A DNA stretch of 11,112 nt from Paraglomus occultum (Eukaryota; Glomeromycota; Glomeromycetes; Paraglomerales; Paraglomeraceae), in contig CAJVPJ010001250.1 of NCBI GenBank assembly GCA_910592205.1, positions 1 to 11,112 on the forward strand. Reading direction: 5' to 3'. This document shows, piece by piece, positions 1 to 7,403 of the stretch (positions are counted from its first letter, which is position 1; every line of letters starts with the position of its first letter). A model generated the notes under the pieces. The model had not been told where the DNA came from and made no database searches. It saw nothing but the letters and a program-made list of their open reading frames with translations. The position numbers and the translations under genes were made by a program.

Positions 1-128
1 ATATAGTGAAGATTTATGCCACTTATATATGAACTTTACTATATTGAAAATTTTCGATATAGTAAATTCTTCGATATTGTAAAGAAAAGTCCCTATCCCG
101 TCAACTTGACTATATCGGAGTTTGACTG
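1..128 (-). mobile_element. pogo/Tigger-type transposon terminus (element extends left out of the window)
   Basis: Read on the minus strand from 128, the sequence starts CAGTCAAACTCCGATATAG and continues with repeated ATATCGAA or CTATAT motifs over the next 100 bases. Pogo/Tigger-class elements commonly begin with CAGT plus an A-rich stretch and a CTCGATATAA-like block, and related ends occur elsewhere in this window (4707, 8523, 9288). The end is followed by TA at 129-130, the target these elements duplicate. Only the terminal part is inside the window, so whether it is an autonomous copy or a MITE cannot be seen. Confidence 0.6.
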
Positions 129-130
129 TA
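129..130. repeat. Probable TA target-site dinucleotide
   Basis: The TA sits exactly between the transposon end (...TTTGACTG) and the first codons of the mollicute-type reading frame. Tc1/mariner/pogo elements insert at and duplicate TA. The second copy would lie outside the window on the left. Confidence 0.5.
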
Positions 131-1719
131 TAGACATTAAAAATGACAAACCAAAATAATATTTAGTATATAGTGAATATGTTGAAAATTTACTCAAAGG
201 TTTAATAAAGGCAGATGGCACCCTTCTCTTTAAAGAAGTAAAATTAGAAAGTCTTAGAACTGAGTGAGAAAGCACAGTTCGAAAAATCTTTTCAACTTTC
301 AGAGTTGATACCTTTGCAACTTTCTCACAAAGAGCAAAAGCTTTAACCTATGATCAAATTAAAGATAATATTTCTATTTTTGATAAAAATACTGTTAATA
401 TTTAATAAAATAGTATGAAGGTGGAGTTGACCAGGTGACTGATGATGTGATCAACAAATGAGATAAATGGTTGAATATTACTGATGCTAAAAGGCTAAAT
501 GAGGTGAAAAATGAAGTAAACTAGTTGAAATTAATTCTAAAAAAATAAAAGCCAGAATTGAATTAGAAGCAGCTGAAAAAGTAAAAGAAAATGCTAAAAA
601 AAATCGAGTCAGTGGTTTAATAACTCAATTCAAAACTATTTGAGGTAAACCAGGAAAGAAATCTTATCGAGAGTTATTATTTATGCACAATATTTTGGGC
701 TGGATTAAAAAGTGAGAAAAATTAAAAACGGATGCCACCTTTGATACTGATGCTGAAGTAGCCAAATTAGATGCAGCTGAAACTGCTGATCAAGATAAAC
801 TAGCTAAATATAATAATTGAGTTAGACATGGTAATTACTTTACTGAACGTTTAGAGCATTGAAAAAATGATGATGGTAAATTCTTTAATGATGAAGCAGT
901 AAAGAGATATTTAGAAAGTATCAAAGATTCTTCGGAATTAGTGGGACAAGGATTAAATCCAGTGGAAGAAAATGAATTAGACCGAATTGATCACTATCTT
1001 AAGCATGGTCCAACTCTTCCCGAAAGGAGGATTATGCTGATGAACCTTAAAGCTGCCTTAGGAGTCAAAACTAATGTGTTTCGGGATTAACCAAAAAATG
1101 AATCAATTATTCCCAAAATGTTGATTTTAAAGTTAAGGCTGATGAAATTAAAGCACTAGCCGATAAAGCTAATAAACCGGGATCTAAAATCGAAGCTCCA
1201 ATAATTGACTACTGTAAAAAAACCCTTTCTAATTAATAGATGATACTTACGATCTTCCAAATGCCAATGCCAACAATCGAGATTGATTAGTATTAGATTG
1301 ATTCTTTACCCAAGACCCTGAAATAGTGGTGGAAACAATTGCTTTACAGGAAATCAAAGCAGATAGTAATCTCAAAAAACAAATCCTGAAAGAGATGGAA
1401 GATTATAAGGATGGTGACAAAAGGCTAGATAAATCTAAATATGGGAATGGGAAAGAATTTACTGAAGAAGGAATCATAAAGTACTATGCGGAAAAGTTAG
1501 GTGGACAAAATCATGCTAAGAAGCAATATGAAAAGCCTTTTGAGGATAATAAACAAGAAGGTTTCTGAAGAATTAATAATCCTTCTGCTTGAGCAGCTGG
1601 AGGAGAAATTCTTTTATTACTAAGCAGTCTTGGTTGAGCCATCTGGAAAAGAAAACTGCTTGGCTCAATGATGAAACTCCCCTGCTGAACTAGAAGAAGT
1701 AGAAGAGGATGATGATTAA
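131..1719 (+). pseudogene. Mollicute-type (TGA = Trp) membrane-anchored adhesin-like protein, broken
   Basis: Bacterial coding sequence in genetic code 4 inside an otherwise eukaryotic window. It can be followed through overlapping frames at 133-405, 414-524, 518-1090, 1081-1236 and 1233-about 1650, then about 1652-1680 and 1684-1719. In-frame TGA codons lie at 265, 459, 641, 713, 818, 860, 1099, 1284, 1299, 1566, 1590 and 1635. True stops are few (TAA at 157, 403, 1088, 1234; TAG at 522), mostly at frame switches. The product is lysine- and glutamate-rich and helical. Near the C terminus a glycine/leucine-rich hydrophobic segment bounded by Trp (1587-1646, with EILLLLSSLGWAIW) is followed by basic KRK, then an acidic end AELEEVEEDDD. 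This layout (large outer region, one C-terminal membrane helix, short charged tail) is known for Spiroplasma ScARP/SARP1 adhesins; assignment to that family is inference. The 5' part is missing, cut off by the transposon ending at 128. With TGA as stop it could not be expressed by a host nucleus. Confidence 0.72.
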
Positions 1720-1726
1720 TAATGAT

Positions 1727-1946
1727 TTAATTGTTTATTCAGCCAGTCTTCGTCGGTTTATCATGTGTTGGTGTTAATGCTCGTTTATTGTTTATTATTT
1801 TTCGTTCTTCTCGATAAATTTCATAAGTAACTTTTTCTTGATCTAGATACTCCTGAAGAGTTTGGGTATCATTGATTTTGAGTAATTTTCTCTACTTGAG
1901 CTTTCTTTAAAATACTTCTAATAGTGCTGTAATTCTTGGGTTCCAT
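1727..1946 (-). pseudogene. Small mollicute-type hypothetical protein with one frameshift
   Basis: An ATG at 1946 opens a frame beginning MEPKNYSTIRSILKKAQVEK. Near 1873-1880 the frame must shift by one base and then runs on through EYLDQEKVTYEIYREERK to a TAA at 1727-1729, about 73 codons in all. The last codons read TKTGWINN, with TGA at 1739-1741 as Trp, the same code as the neighbouring pseudogene. It converges on that pseudogene, the two stops being only about 7 bases apart, a compact bacterial arrangement. The composition is charged and helical. No family was recognised. Two mollicute-style genes on opposite strands suggest genomic or plasmid DNA was transferred rather than a processed transcript. 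Confidence 0.5.
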
Positions 1947-2140
1947 GGTAGATTAATGTAAATTAGTTTCATATTAATATTTTATATATAGAGGTAATTC
2001 TATATTAATCTTGTTATGGTTTATAATTATCCTATTCTGGTATGATAAAGTGAGCATTAAAATTAACAAGTCCATAAGTTATGAATGAACACCATTATTA
2101 CTTTTTAAAATGTTATAATGTACACATTCATCGTTTCTCC
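1947..2140. other. AT-rich stretch holding the right boundary of the mollicute-type block
   Basis: No coding potential was found in either code. It is very AT-rich like the block to its left, whereas CpG-containing sequence of host style (for example ACGACGCAACGG at about 2148) appears just after it. The junction between mollicute-derived and host DNA probably lies here but no target duplication or element end marks it. Confidence 0.35.
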
Positions 2141-3060
2141 AAAAATACGACGCAACGGCACATAAATTATGCTGACCTTCTTGCGTTCAAATATAATATC
2201 TTCAAAAATGATTTCATCGGAATATGCAGATGTTGCTAGCAAGAAGAAAATACCAACGATATCAAACGTGGCTAATACTCAACAAACAACCTTTTCATAA
2301 TATAAAGCAAATCGCAATGAGGGAGCACCGAAAAATTTCGGCAAAAATTCTGAGCCGTTCAATACGATAGGGAACCATATAATAACAGCTCAGAACCGCA
2401 TCACCGTCATCACTCGGGTACCGAAAATTTTCGGCAAAACCGCTGAATCGTTCAATACATATTACACATATAATAACGACTCAGAAGCACCCTCTCTCTC
2501 TTTATTCTTTCAGAATAGTATTGAAACCTTTTTCTTAGCCTCTCCTGATTCGTTTATACCATAGCCCGTCGAGTCCGGACCAATCCTCAGTATATGGTGG
2601 AGCTTGCAAGATGACGTCCCGCAAGTTAAAAAGGAAATCGGCATAGCTGCAAGTGGAGCTATCCACGTTGCGAAAGTAGGTGACAACAGCTAGAAACGAG
2701 TAACAAGAGTAAAAGCGCGTTGATAAACATGGAACTGCGAATTTCGAACTAACGTACCTTCATATCCTAAATATGGTTCGCGGTGTCGAACAGGGTTTAT
2801 AAATGCAATCTCTACGTAACTGTAGATCGGTTAGTCACACAGATCATTCTTTTTATTGATAATCAGGAATTTACCTGCCACGTCGTACGAGCTCAAATAC
2901 TATTTTTTCATTGGATGCTCAGCTGGCCTCTCCTTCATAAATGGAAATATTATTGGCTGTACAACCTGGCAAGCTGTGTGACTTGGCAACTAAATTCCCG
3001 ATTATAAACAAGCGAAAATTCTTTATTATATACAGCAGTACAGTATGGCAATTGTTCAGA
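2141..3060. other. Unassigned non-coding sequence
   Basis: No gene was recognised. The longest open frame (2783-3007, plus, 74 codons) has no recognisable motif and looks like chance. The stretch contains the tandem duplication at 2325-2486. It lies on the 3' side of the Tigger-type transposase, but no convincing pogo-type terminal repeat was found here, so that end of the element appears lost or too diverged. Confidence 0.4.
2325..2486 (+). repeat. Two-copy diverged tandem repeat with a palindromic core
   Basis: Units at 2325-2395 and 2418-2486 (period about 92) share, in the same order, ACCGAAAA-TTTCGGCAAAA, a GTTCAATAC block, CATATAATAAC and CTCAGAA. In the second unit the core CCGAAAATTTTCGG is a perfect 14-base palindrome; in the first it is CCGAAAAATTTCGG, one substitution away. 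The units are not coding. They could be a satellite remnant or a duplication inside an unrecognised element. Confidence 0.65.
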
Positions 3061-3068
3061 TAACTATT

Positions 3069-4420
3069 CTATCTTAGAAAAGAATCTAAGGTGCCTTGTC
3101 GCTTCGCATGTAAGAGTATTTTTTTTCTTAATGTTTTTAAATTCTTCGTGTGTGATAACCAACTCTTGGTTCTGCTGTCTAATGTAATTACGTCTACTCC
3201 GTGAACTGCTTCACCGCTTTTGACAATAGAACACTGTTCTTCGGGCTCTTCGGGTTCGTCGTGTTCGTCAGGATGCTTTACCATTTCGATTATCTCTCTC
3301 GTCAGTCGGTATTCGATTTGTTGAATATTAGCGCCGTCGTTGGCAACTTCCTTCTCTTCATTAAAATTAAAGAATGCATTCATTTCATTATCGATATCCA
3401 TGTTGGATTGTGACAGTATCCGAGTTTTTTTCCAACTGTTATGATATTAACGTTATTCCACGCGCTTGCAGCTAATATGATTGCTTCTGCCATAGTAAGT
3501 TCGGGGATTTTTTTTCTCGTATTTAACGCAACATCTCATACGCATCGATACGGTTTTCACAGAGAAGACGACGATAGTTGACCTTTAAATTGATATTACG
3601 TTAAATAATGACCTTTCAAAAATGTTAATTTGTACTAACTTAAAACCTGTAAATAATCCCCGCGTCCATAGGTTGCAAATGACATTGCTCAGTGAATCAA
3701 CCAATAGAATGACATGATGCGTTATCGGTTAAAAGAAGAATGTGACGTCCACTTTGCTGCATCATATTGGAGTTTGCCATTTATTAATAATTAACGGTTT
3801 TAATTTATGACTTCCGGTAGCGTTAACGGTTAATAATAAGATTGTAATACGTTGCTTGACTTTTTGATTCCAGAAGACGACGGCAGAAGTTGCCAATACA
3901 ATGCGGTCTCATCACAATTGTAGATGTCTTCTAACTGGTAATTCTCATAAGTTCGTCACGGAATTGAGGAAGATCGTCAATCGGAGCGCCTCTTTGTTTG
4001 TACGCCGAAGATTATAACGCTTTTAAAGTTCGAAAGCCAGCCACCTGATGCATTAAAATTATCGATATTTGCCAGAGTTGCAAAAGCTTTCGCTTTTTTG
4101 CAAAATATGACCGGATATGACCTGGGAAACTTGATTTGCGTGTTCTAACCACGTATAAAGAGCTTCTCCAATCACAGGATATGCGGCAGTTCGCGTTTTC
4201 TCTTCGCTAAGGAAAAACTTTCGTCTAGATTCAGCCAGTACGATGCATTTTTGAGAATGGTAGAGACAGTATTTTCTTTAATTCCATACAGTTTAGCAAG
4301 CGTTGCATGAGTCAAATTAGGATGAGCTTTCTTTTTTAAACACAAATCTCTTTTTTGAACGCCCGTTAGAGAAACTCGCTTTATTGCAGGTTTTTTGCTA
4401 ACCGTACTTTTATTGTTCAT
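3069..4420 (-). pseudogene. pogo/Tigger-type (CENP-B-like) transposase, broken
   Basis: Cut-and-paste DDE_1-superfamily transposase remnant. Segments read in order on the minus strand. At 4420-4172 (82 codons from an ATG) is the N-terminal helix-turn-helix of CENP-B/pogo type, with LTGVQKRDLCLKKKAHPNL and LAKLYGIKENTVSTIL. About 4175-4060 encodes the second DNA-binding domain (ALYTWLEHANQ). About 4056-4020 has ASGGWLSNFK. About 3928-3870 carries the first catalytic motif, IYNCDETALYW. About 3860-3785 has RITILLLTVNATGSHKLKPL. About 3748-3708 carries the second catalytic motif, ILLLTDNASCH. About 3679-3641 has LQPMDAGIIYRF. About 3506-3437 has AEAIILAASAWNNV. An acidic C-terminal tail (3401-3069) ends in GTLDSFLR, resembling the usual Tigger ending. 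Frames change repeatedly, and the DNASCH to LQPMD distance is only about 36 bases, so roughly 50 bases of the core are deleted. The gene cannot work. Confidence 0.88.
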
Positions 4421-4536
4421 ATGTCTTTTAATTGTTGCGAGAATGAGAAGTCTTGATTAATTGGTTTAATATTAATTTAATTGATATGATTTCTTGCTCG
4501 ATAAAATGTTTACCAATTATGGTGATGATTTACGAA

Positions 4537-4587
4537 CTTCATTATATCGAGATCGTTTTACTTATAAGTAATCTTCATTATATCGAG
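4537..4587 (-). repeat. Subterminal repeats of the Tigger-type element's 5' end
   Basis: CTTCATTATATCGAG occurs exactly at 4537-4551 and 4573-4587 (period 36). On the minus strand this reads CTCGATATAATGAAG, the pogo-type terminal block, and it lies 117 bases upstream of the transposase ATG at 4420. Such terminal and subterminal repeats bind the transposase N-terminal domain in this class; that role here is inference. The CAGT tip of this end is not clear. Confidence 0.55.
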
Positions 4588-4706
4588 CCCAATTCTAAGT
4601 TGGGCCGGGAACTCAGTCTAAGTACTTTACAGCCCTAGCAGCTACTGGCAAGTCCCAATGCACCCTGACTCTGAACACAAGACAACATTTACTTGTCACT
4701 ACTACA
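4588..4706. other. Spacer between two facing pogo-type ends
   Basis: About 120 bases of more balanced composition with no feature recognised. It lies between a pogo-type end pointing left (4537-4587) and one pointing right (from 4707), so it may be original host sequence that received two insertions. Confidence 0.3.
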
Positions 4707-4745
4707 CAGTGGCTCTCGATATAATGATCCCTCGATAATATGATG
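4707..4745 (+). mobile_element. pogo/Tigger-type transposon left end
   Basis: Begins CAGTGGCTCTCGATATAATG (4707-4726), followed by a second copy of the block, CCTCGATAATATGATG. CTCGATATAATG is the exact inverse of CATTATATCGAG at 4576-4587. The element should extend rightward, but gypsy pol sequence is recognisable from about 4784, so only a short stub or an interrupted copy is present. Confidence 0.45.
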
Positions 4746-4783
4746 TAGGCTAATATGATTCTTTTTCCTTATTTATGTTAGAG

Positions 4784-5010
4784 AATATTTCATCAATAAT
4801 TGGCAGGGTATGCATTCACTTCTGTAATGGCGTTCAGCTTCCGATAATCCATGCAAAATCTCTTGCTTTCCATCCTTCTTGCCAACTACTACAACAGGTG
4901 ATGCGATAGCAAAGGGTAATGCCTTCGAATTCAGGTCTGTATTAATGTTGAGCCTTTCTTATTTCTGCTTTAGCGTGTGGTCTGCGATATAAACTCTTCA
5001 TTTTATATAT
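4784..5010 (-). pseudogene. gypsy reverse transcriptase, N-terminal fragment
   Basis: Minus-strand reading gives YRRPHAKAEIRK (about 4993-4960), then ALPFAIASPVVVVGKKDGK (about 4925-4868), then after a one-base shift RFCMDYRKLNAITEVNAYP (about 4862-4806), and after another shift LPIIDEIF. These are the classic ASPVVxVxKKDG, RFCxDYRKLN and YPLPxID motifs at the start of Ty3/gypsy reverse transcriptases. The catalytic YxDD region and the rest of the palm are absent, so the domain is truncated soon after its first motifs. At least two frameshifts and a TAA in the upstream segment confirm decay. Confidence 0.82.
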
Positions 5011-5364
5011 CCAGTAGTGACTAGTTAATTGGTATTGATATGAAGGTAAGTTTTGCTATTGATTGGATCCATAGATTGAAATAACTGGGACTCTGATTCG
5101 GCCTTGTGTTTCTATTAGCATTATGGCCAGAGTAAGAGGTGTTTTCTACTGAGCTGACCATTACAATTTTCTATTCAGTTGAGACATACCATTGACCACT
5201 AACTATTGTGTCTTCATTGGAGTAGAGGATAAATCCTTAATGTACTGAGGTATAGGGTAGTCTGAGGTGTCCATTTTCGAGCTTCTAAATTCCCTTCTTC
5301 TTTCATGGTTTTAGTTTAGGGAACGCAGTATTAGCATTGACTTGGACTATTGCTGATATCTTAG
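5011..5364 (-). pseudogene. Decayed pol linker between protease and reverse transcriptase
   Basis: No long open frame. A short minus-strand segment DYPIPQYIKDL at about 5272-5240 resembles the (I/L)PxYLxDL stretch common upstream of gypsy reverse transcriptases. The remainder reads as fragments in changing frames, and no domain was recognised. Confidence 0.45.
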
Positions 5365-5943
5365 TCATCGTGTCATTTCCTGCTGAAACTTCTTCACCTC
5401 CTTCCATTCAACATAGTTGTCATCTACTTGGCATCCTTCATCCTGGACCACACAAGTGACTTGTCACAATTTGTGAGCATAAGGTATTTCAACTTGGTAG
5501 GTGTGTTTAGTTTGGGTCAACTGTGCATATGCATTGATCCTTCTGGAGTATCTACAAACATTCCTCTCTATTCTGCTGTCTATGAATCTTCTAGCTTTTG
5601 TTGGTCTCCACTCTGGATGGTATTTGGTCCAATTGTCACCTACTTTTCCCAAGGCTAGATTTTCCTTGACTACTACTACTTGACTGTTAGGCTTCAACTG
5701 AGCTCCTTTTGGGTATAAATCATAGGCTCTTTCCACTGCACCACTTGCATGGGCCTCTTCTTTTTCTTTGATATACTGACTCAAATCTTCCTTATCTGCT
5801 TTATTTTTTACACTTCTTACATGGGTAAACATCTTCTGGCATATTTCCTGTATACAGGTAAAGTTCTTGGGTTCTTTCTCTATTTCACATAGCCAACTAC
5901 TGTTCTGGTCTATTTGCATCTTGACTTCTAAGGGTACTATAAC
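5365..5943 (-). pseudogene. gypsy pol linker ORF of unrecognised fold
   Basis: Longest open stretch in the window. The minus-strand frame runs from the MITE edge (VIVIVPLEVKMQIDQN) to a TGA at 5365-5367, broken only by a TGA at 5464-5466 (HKL*QVTC), which may be a CGA-to-TGA change. An ATG at 5919 lies inside it but is probably not the true start, because the frame is open upstream to at least 5943. The sequence is charged (EKEEAHASGAVERAYDLYPK, then NSQVVVVKENLALGKVGDNW). It lies between protease and reverse transcriptase, so it is probably the interdomain part of pol. No domain was identified from motifs. Confidence 0.5.
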
Positions 5944-5966
5944 TATGACTAGCTCTTCCTTTCATA

Positions 5967-6424
5967 CAGTAGGTGGTCAAAAGTATTGATCACTCCTTGA
6001 AATTTACTAATAAAAATATGAAACATATTTTTTTCTAAAGTCTTGATTGTACGTATTTACCATGTAAATCACAGTATTTTTTCCGAAAAAAATAGTGATT
6101 CTTTTAGTTTCCTTATCATTCTAAAGTAGCCATTCGATGAAGTGACAGCATATATGTTTCCTATGTGCTATCATATGTGTAACATAACAACAGCCAACTT
6201 CTTTGAATGACTGACTACTTTAGAAGGATAAGGGAACTAAAAGAGTCACTATTTTTTCGAAAAAATACAATTATCTTCATAACGGTACCAAAATCATTGC
6301 GATTTACATATTAACGACTAATTAATACGTACAATCAAGACTTTAGAAAAAAATAAAAATTTTCATATGTTTTATTAGTAATAGTAAATTTCAAGGAGTG
6401 ACCAATACTTTTGATCACCCATGG
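5967..6424. mobile_element. Tc1/mariner-type MITE, 458 bp, long inverted repeats
   Basis: Begins CAGTAGGTGGTCAAAAGTAT at 5967, preceded by TA (5965-5966). The right side, read in reverse complement from 6424, gives CCATGGGTGATCAAAAGTAT. Inverted similarity continues inward for about 200 bases per arm: CACTCCTTGAAATTTACT, TTTTTTTCTAAAGTCTTG, ATTGTACGTATTTA or ATTA, a GAAAAAATAGTGA block, and CTTTTAGTTYCCTTATC. The right tip and its TA are degraded. There is no coding capacity, so transposase would have to come from a Tc1-type relative. It is inserted within gypsy pol just after the protease. Confidence 0.85.
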
Positions 6425-6720
6425 CATTATATTCAAACATGAAGTTTATGCCTAGGATATTCAGGTTCCAAACTCCATTTCTTCTATCAAATCACAATGG
6501 ACATGTACTTTTGTTGAGATGTCCTGTAACTCCCTGTATCATGAATGACACTCTGTTGCTTACTTCAATCCTGTCTTTAACCTTCTCCTTAATTTGATTG
6601 AAAACTCTGCTGACATTATTGTTACAGAGGATCCATATCCTACATCCTAATCCTGCACGAAGGCTGTACAATGGAGATCAGGCACTTTGCCCTCTCTATT
6701 GGCAGGGCTGATTGTTTCTT
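6425..6720 (-). pseudogene. gypsy aspartic protease remnant
   Basis: Retroviral-type aspartic protease that would cut the gag-pol precursor. On the minus strand, NREGKVPDLHCTAFVQD (about 6705-6655) leads to a TAG and then GYGSSVTIMSAEF at about 6640-6600, the region expected to hold the D-(S/T)-G active site. The Asp codon is not present in the usual place. After a frameshift come IEVSNRVSFMIQGVTGHL and, after another, LNILGINFMFEYNAM (about 6467-6421). The last matches the (I/V)LGxDFL second conserved block, and the interruption by the MITE follows directly. Altered active site, stops and frameshifts show it is dead. Confidence 0.7.
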
Positions 6721-7071
6721 TAAATGGATAATACGTTATGAACAAACTATATTAATATATAAATTGCGCGTTATGATTTGGCAAATTCTTTCCATCTTGC
6801 TAAATAAAAATAAATTTGCAGTACTTTGCAGTACCAATTTTATAATAATTATGGTTGATTAATACTAATGGCCAAATTGTATATAAAGCTGCAATATCTG
6901 TTAAGCCTTTTTATAAAATATTTAGGGTGCAGCTAACTTTCATTCATACATGAATATTCAACTTAGTAAACTAATATTTTATACTAAAGTAATCCAATTT
7001 TCTGTTATTTGAAGCCCACATGATAAGCTCACTGAATTGCCCCGATCAAATTTAGAAATGAACAAAAGTAG

Positions 7072-7105
7072 GGGCATTATGTGTTTCGATGCGCACATAG
7101 TGCCC
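7072..7105. repeat. Short hairpin, 12-base stem
   Basis: GGGCATTATGTG (7072-7083) pairs with CACATAGTGCCC (7094-7105) at 11 of 12 positions, the exception being a T opposite G that can wobble in RNA; the loop has 10 bases. No run of T follows and the context is not operon-like, so a bacterial-type terminator is unlikely. Confidence 0.6.
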
Positions 7106-7185
7106 GCCAAGTGTTAGTCTATATGTTACACATATGTAAATCGACCTGCCATGTCTTTGTTGTGATATTGACTCCAATGAAAACT

Positions 7186-7403
7186 TGCATTTCCTATATG
7201 GACGATGTTTACGAACGCTTCCTAATCAGGTTTGACATCCCAGCACAAGCCTATTATACAAGTCGATATTAATATAAATATGTGTACTATCTATCGTAGT
7301 GCACAAAATTTGAGACAATTGAACGCTACCTTAGAGACATGTTGTATAGTATATAGACTTGTCGAATTGGGATGTCAAACCTGATTAGGAAAGGGAAATG
7401 CAA
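7186..7403. repeat. Inverted repeat with a perfect 24-base core
   Basis: Positions 7219-7242 are the exact reverse complement of 7368-7391 (key bases TTCCTAATCAGG ... GACATCCCA). Outside the core, TTGCATTTCC (7186-7195) matches the inverse of GGAAATGCAA (7394-7403), with 23 bases between the blocks on the left but 2 on the right. Inside it, ACAAGCCTAT and TATACAA match the right arm imperfectly, bringing the arms to about 7262 and 7341. It could be a foldback or MITE remnant, or an inverted duplication. No coding sequence lies inside. Confidence 0.7.

Larger units (their letters stand above)
4784..6720 (-). mobile_element. Ty3/gypsy retrotransposon fragment (protease to reverse transcriptase)
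   Basis: On the minus strand the order protease (about 6640-6425), linker (5943-5365), DYPIPQYIKDL (about 5272-5240) and reverse transcriptase start (about 5005-4784) matches Ty3/gypsy pol. Gag, most of the reverse transcriptase, RNase H and integrase were not found and no LTR was recognised. A Tc1-type MITE interrupts the block just after the protease. Stops and frameshifts make it a dead copy. The left edge is truncated close to the pogo-type stub at 4707. Confidence 0.75.

Noticed and set aside
93-275. Open frame of 60 codons on the minus strand
   Set aside because: It straddles the transposon end and the antisense of the mollicute-type gene; no motif, so it is chance.
1326-1568. Treating the 80-codon plus-strand frame as a separate small gene
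   Set aside because: The same frame is open well upstream (from about 1233) and downstream to the membrane segment once TGA is read as Trp; it is only one piece of the larger pseudogene.
2783-3007. Plus-strand open frame of 74 codons
   Set aside because: No recognisable domain, no neighbouring exon and no visible splice context; not supported as a gene.
3201-3413. Plus-strand open frame rich in Phe and Leu, resembling a membrane protein
   Set aside because: It is the antisense of the Tigger C-terminal tail, whose acidic codons read as hydrophobic ones on the other strand.
5428-5683. Plus-strand hydrophobic open frames of 60-76 codons
   Set aside because: Antisense shadows of the gypsy linker frame on the minus strand.
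7072-7105. Rho-independent terminator
   Set aside because: No U-tract follows the stem and no gene ends next to it; the context is eukaryotic.
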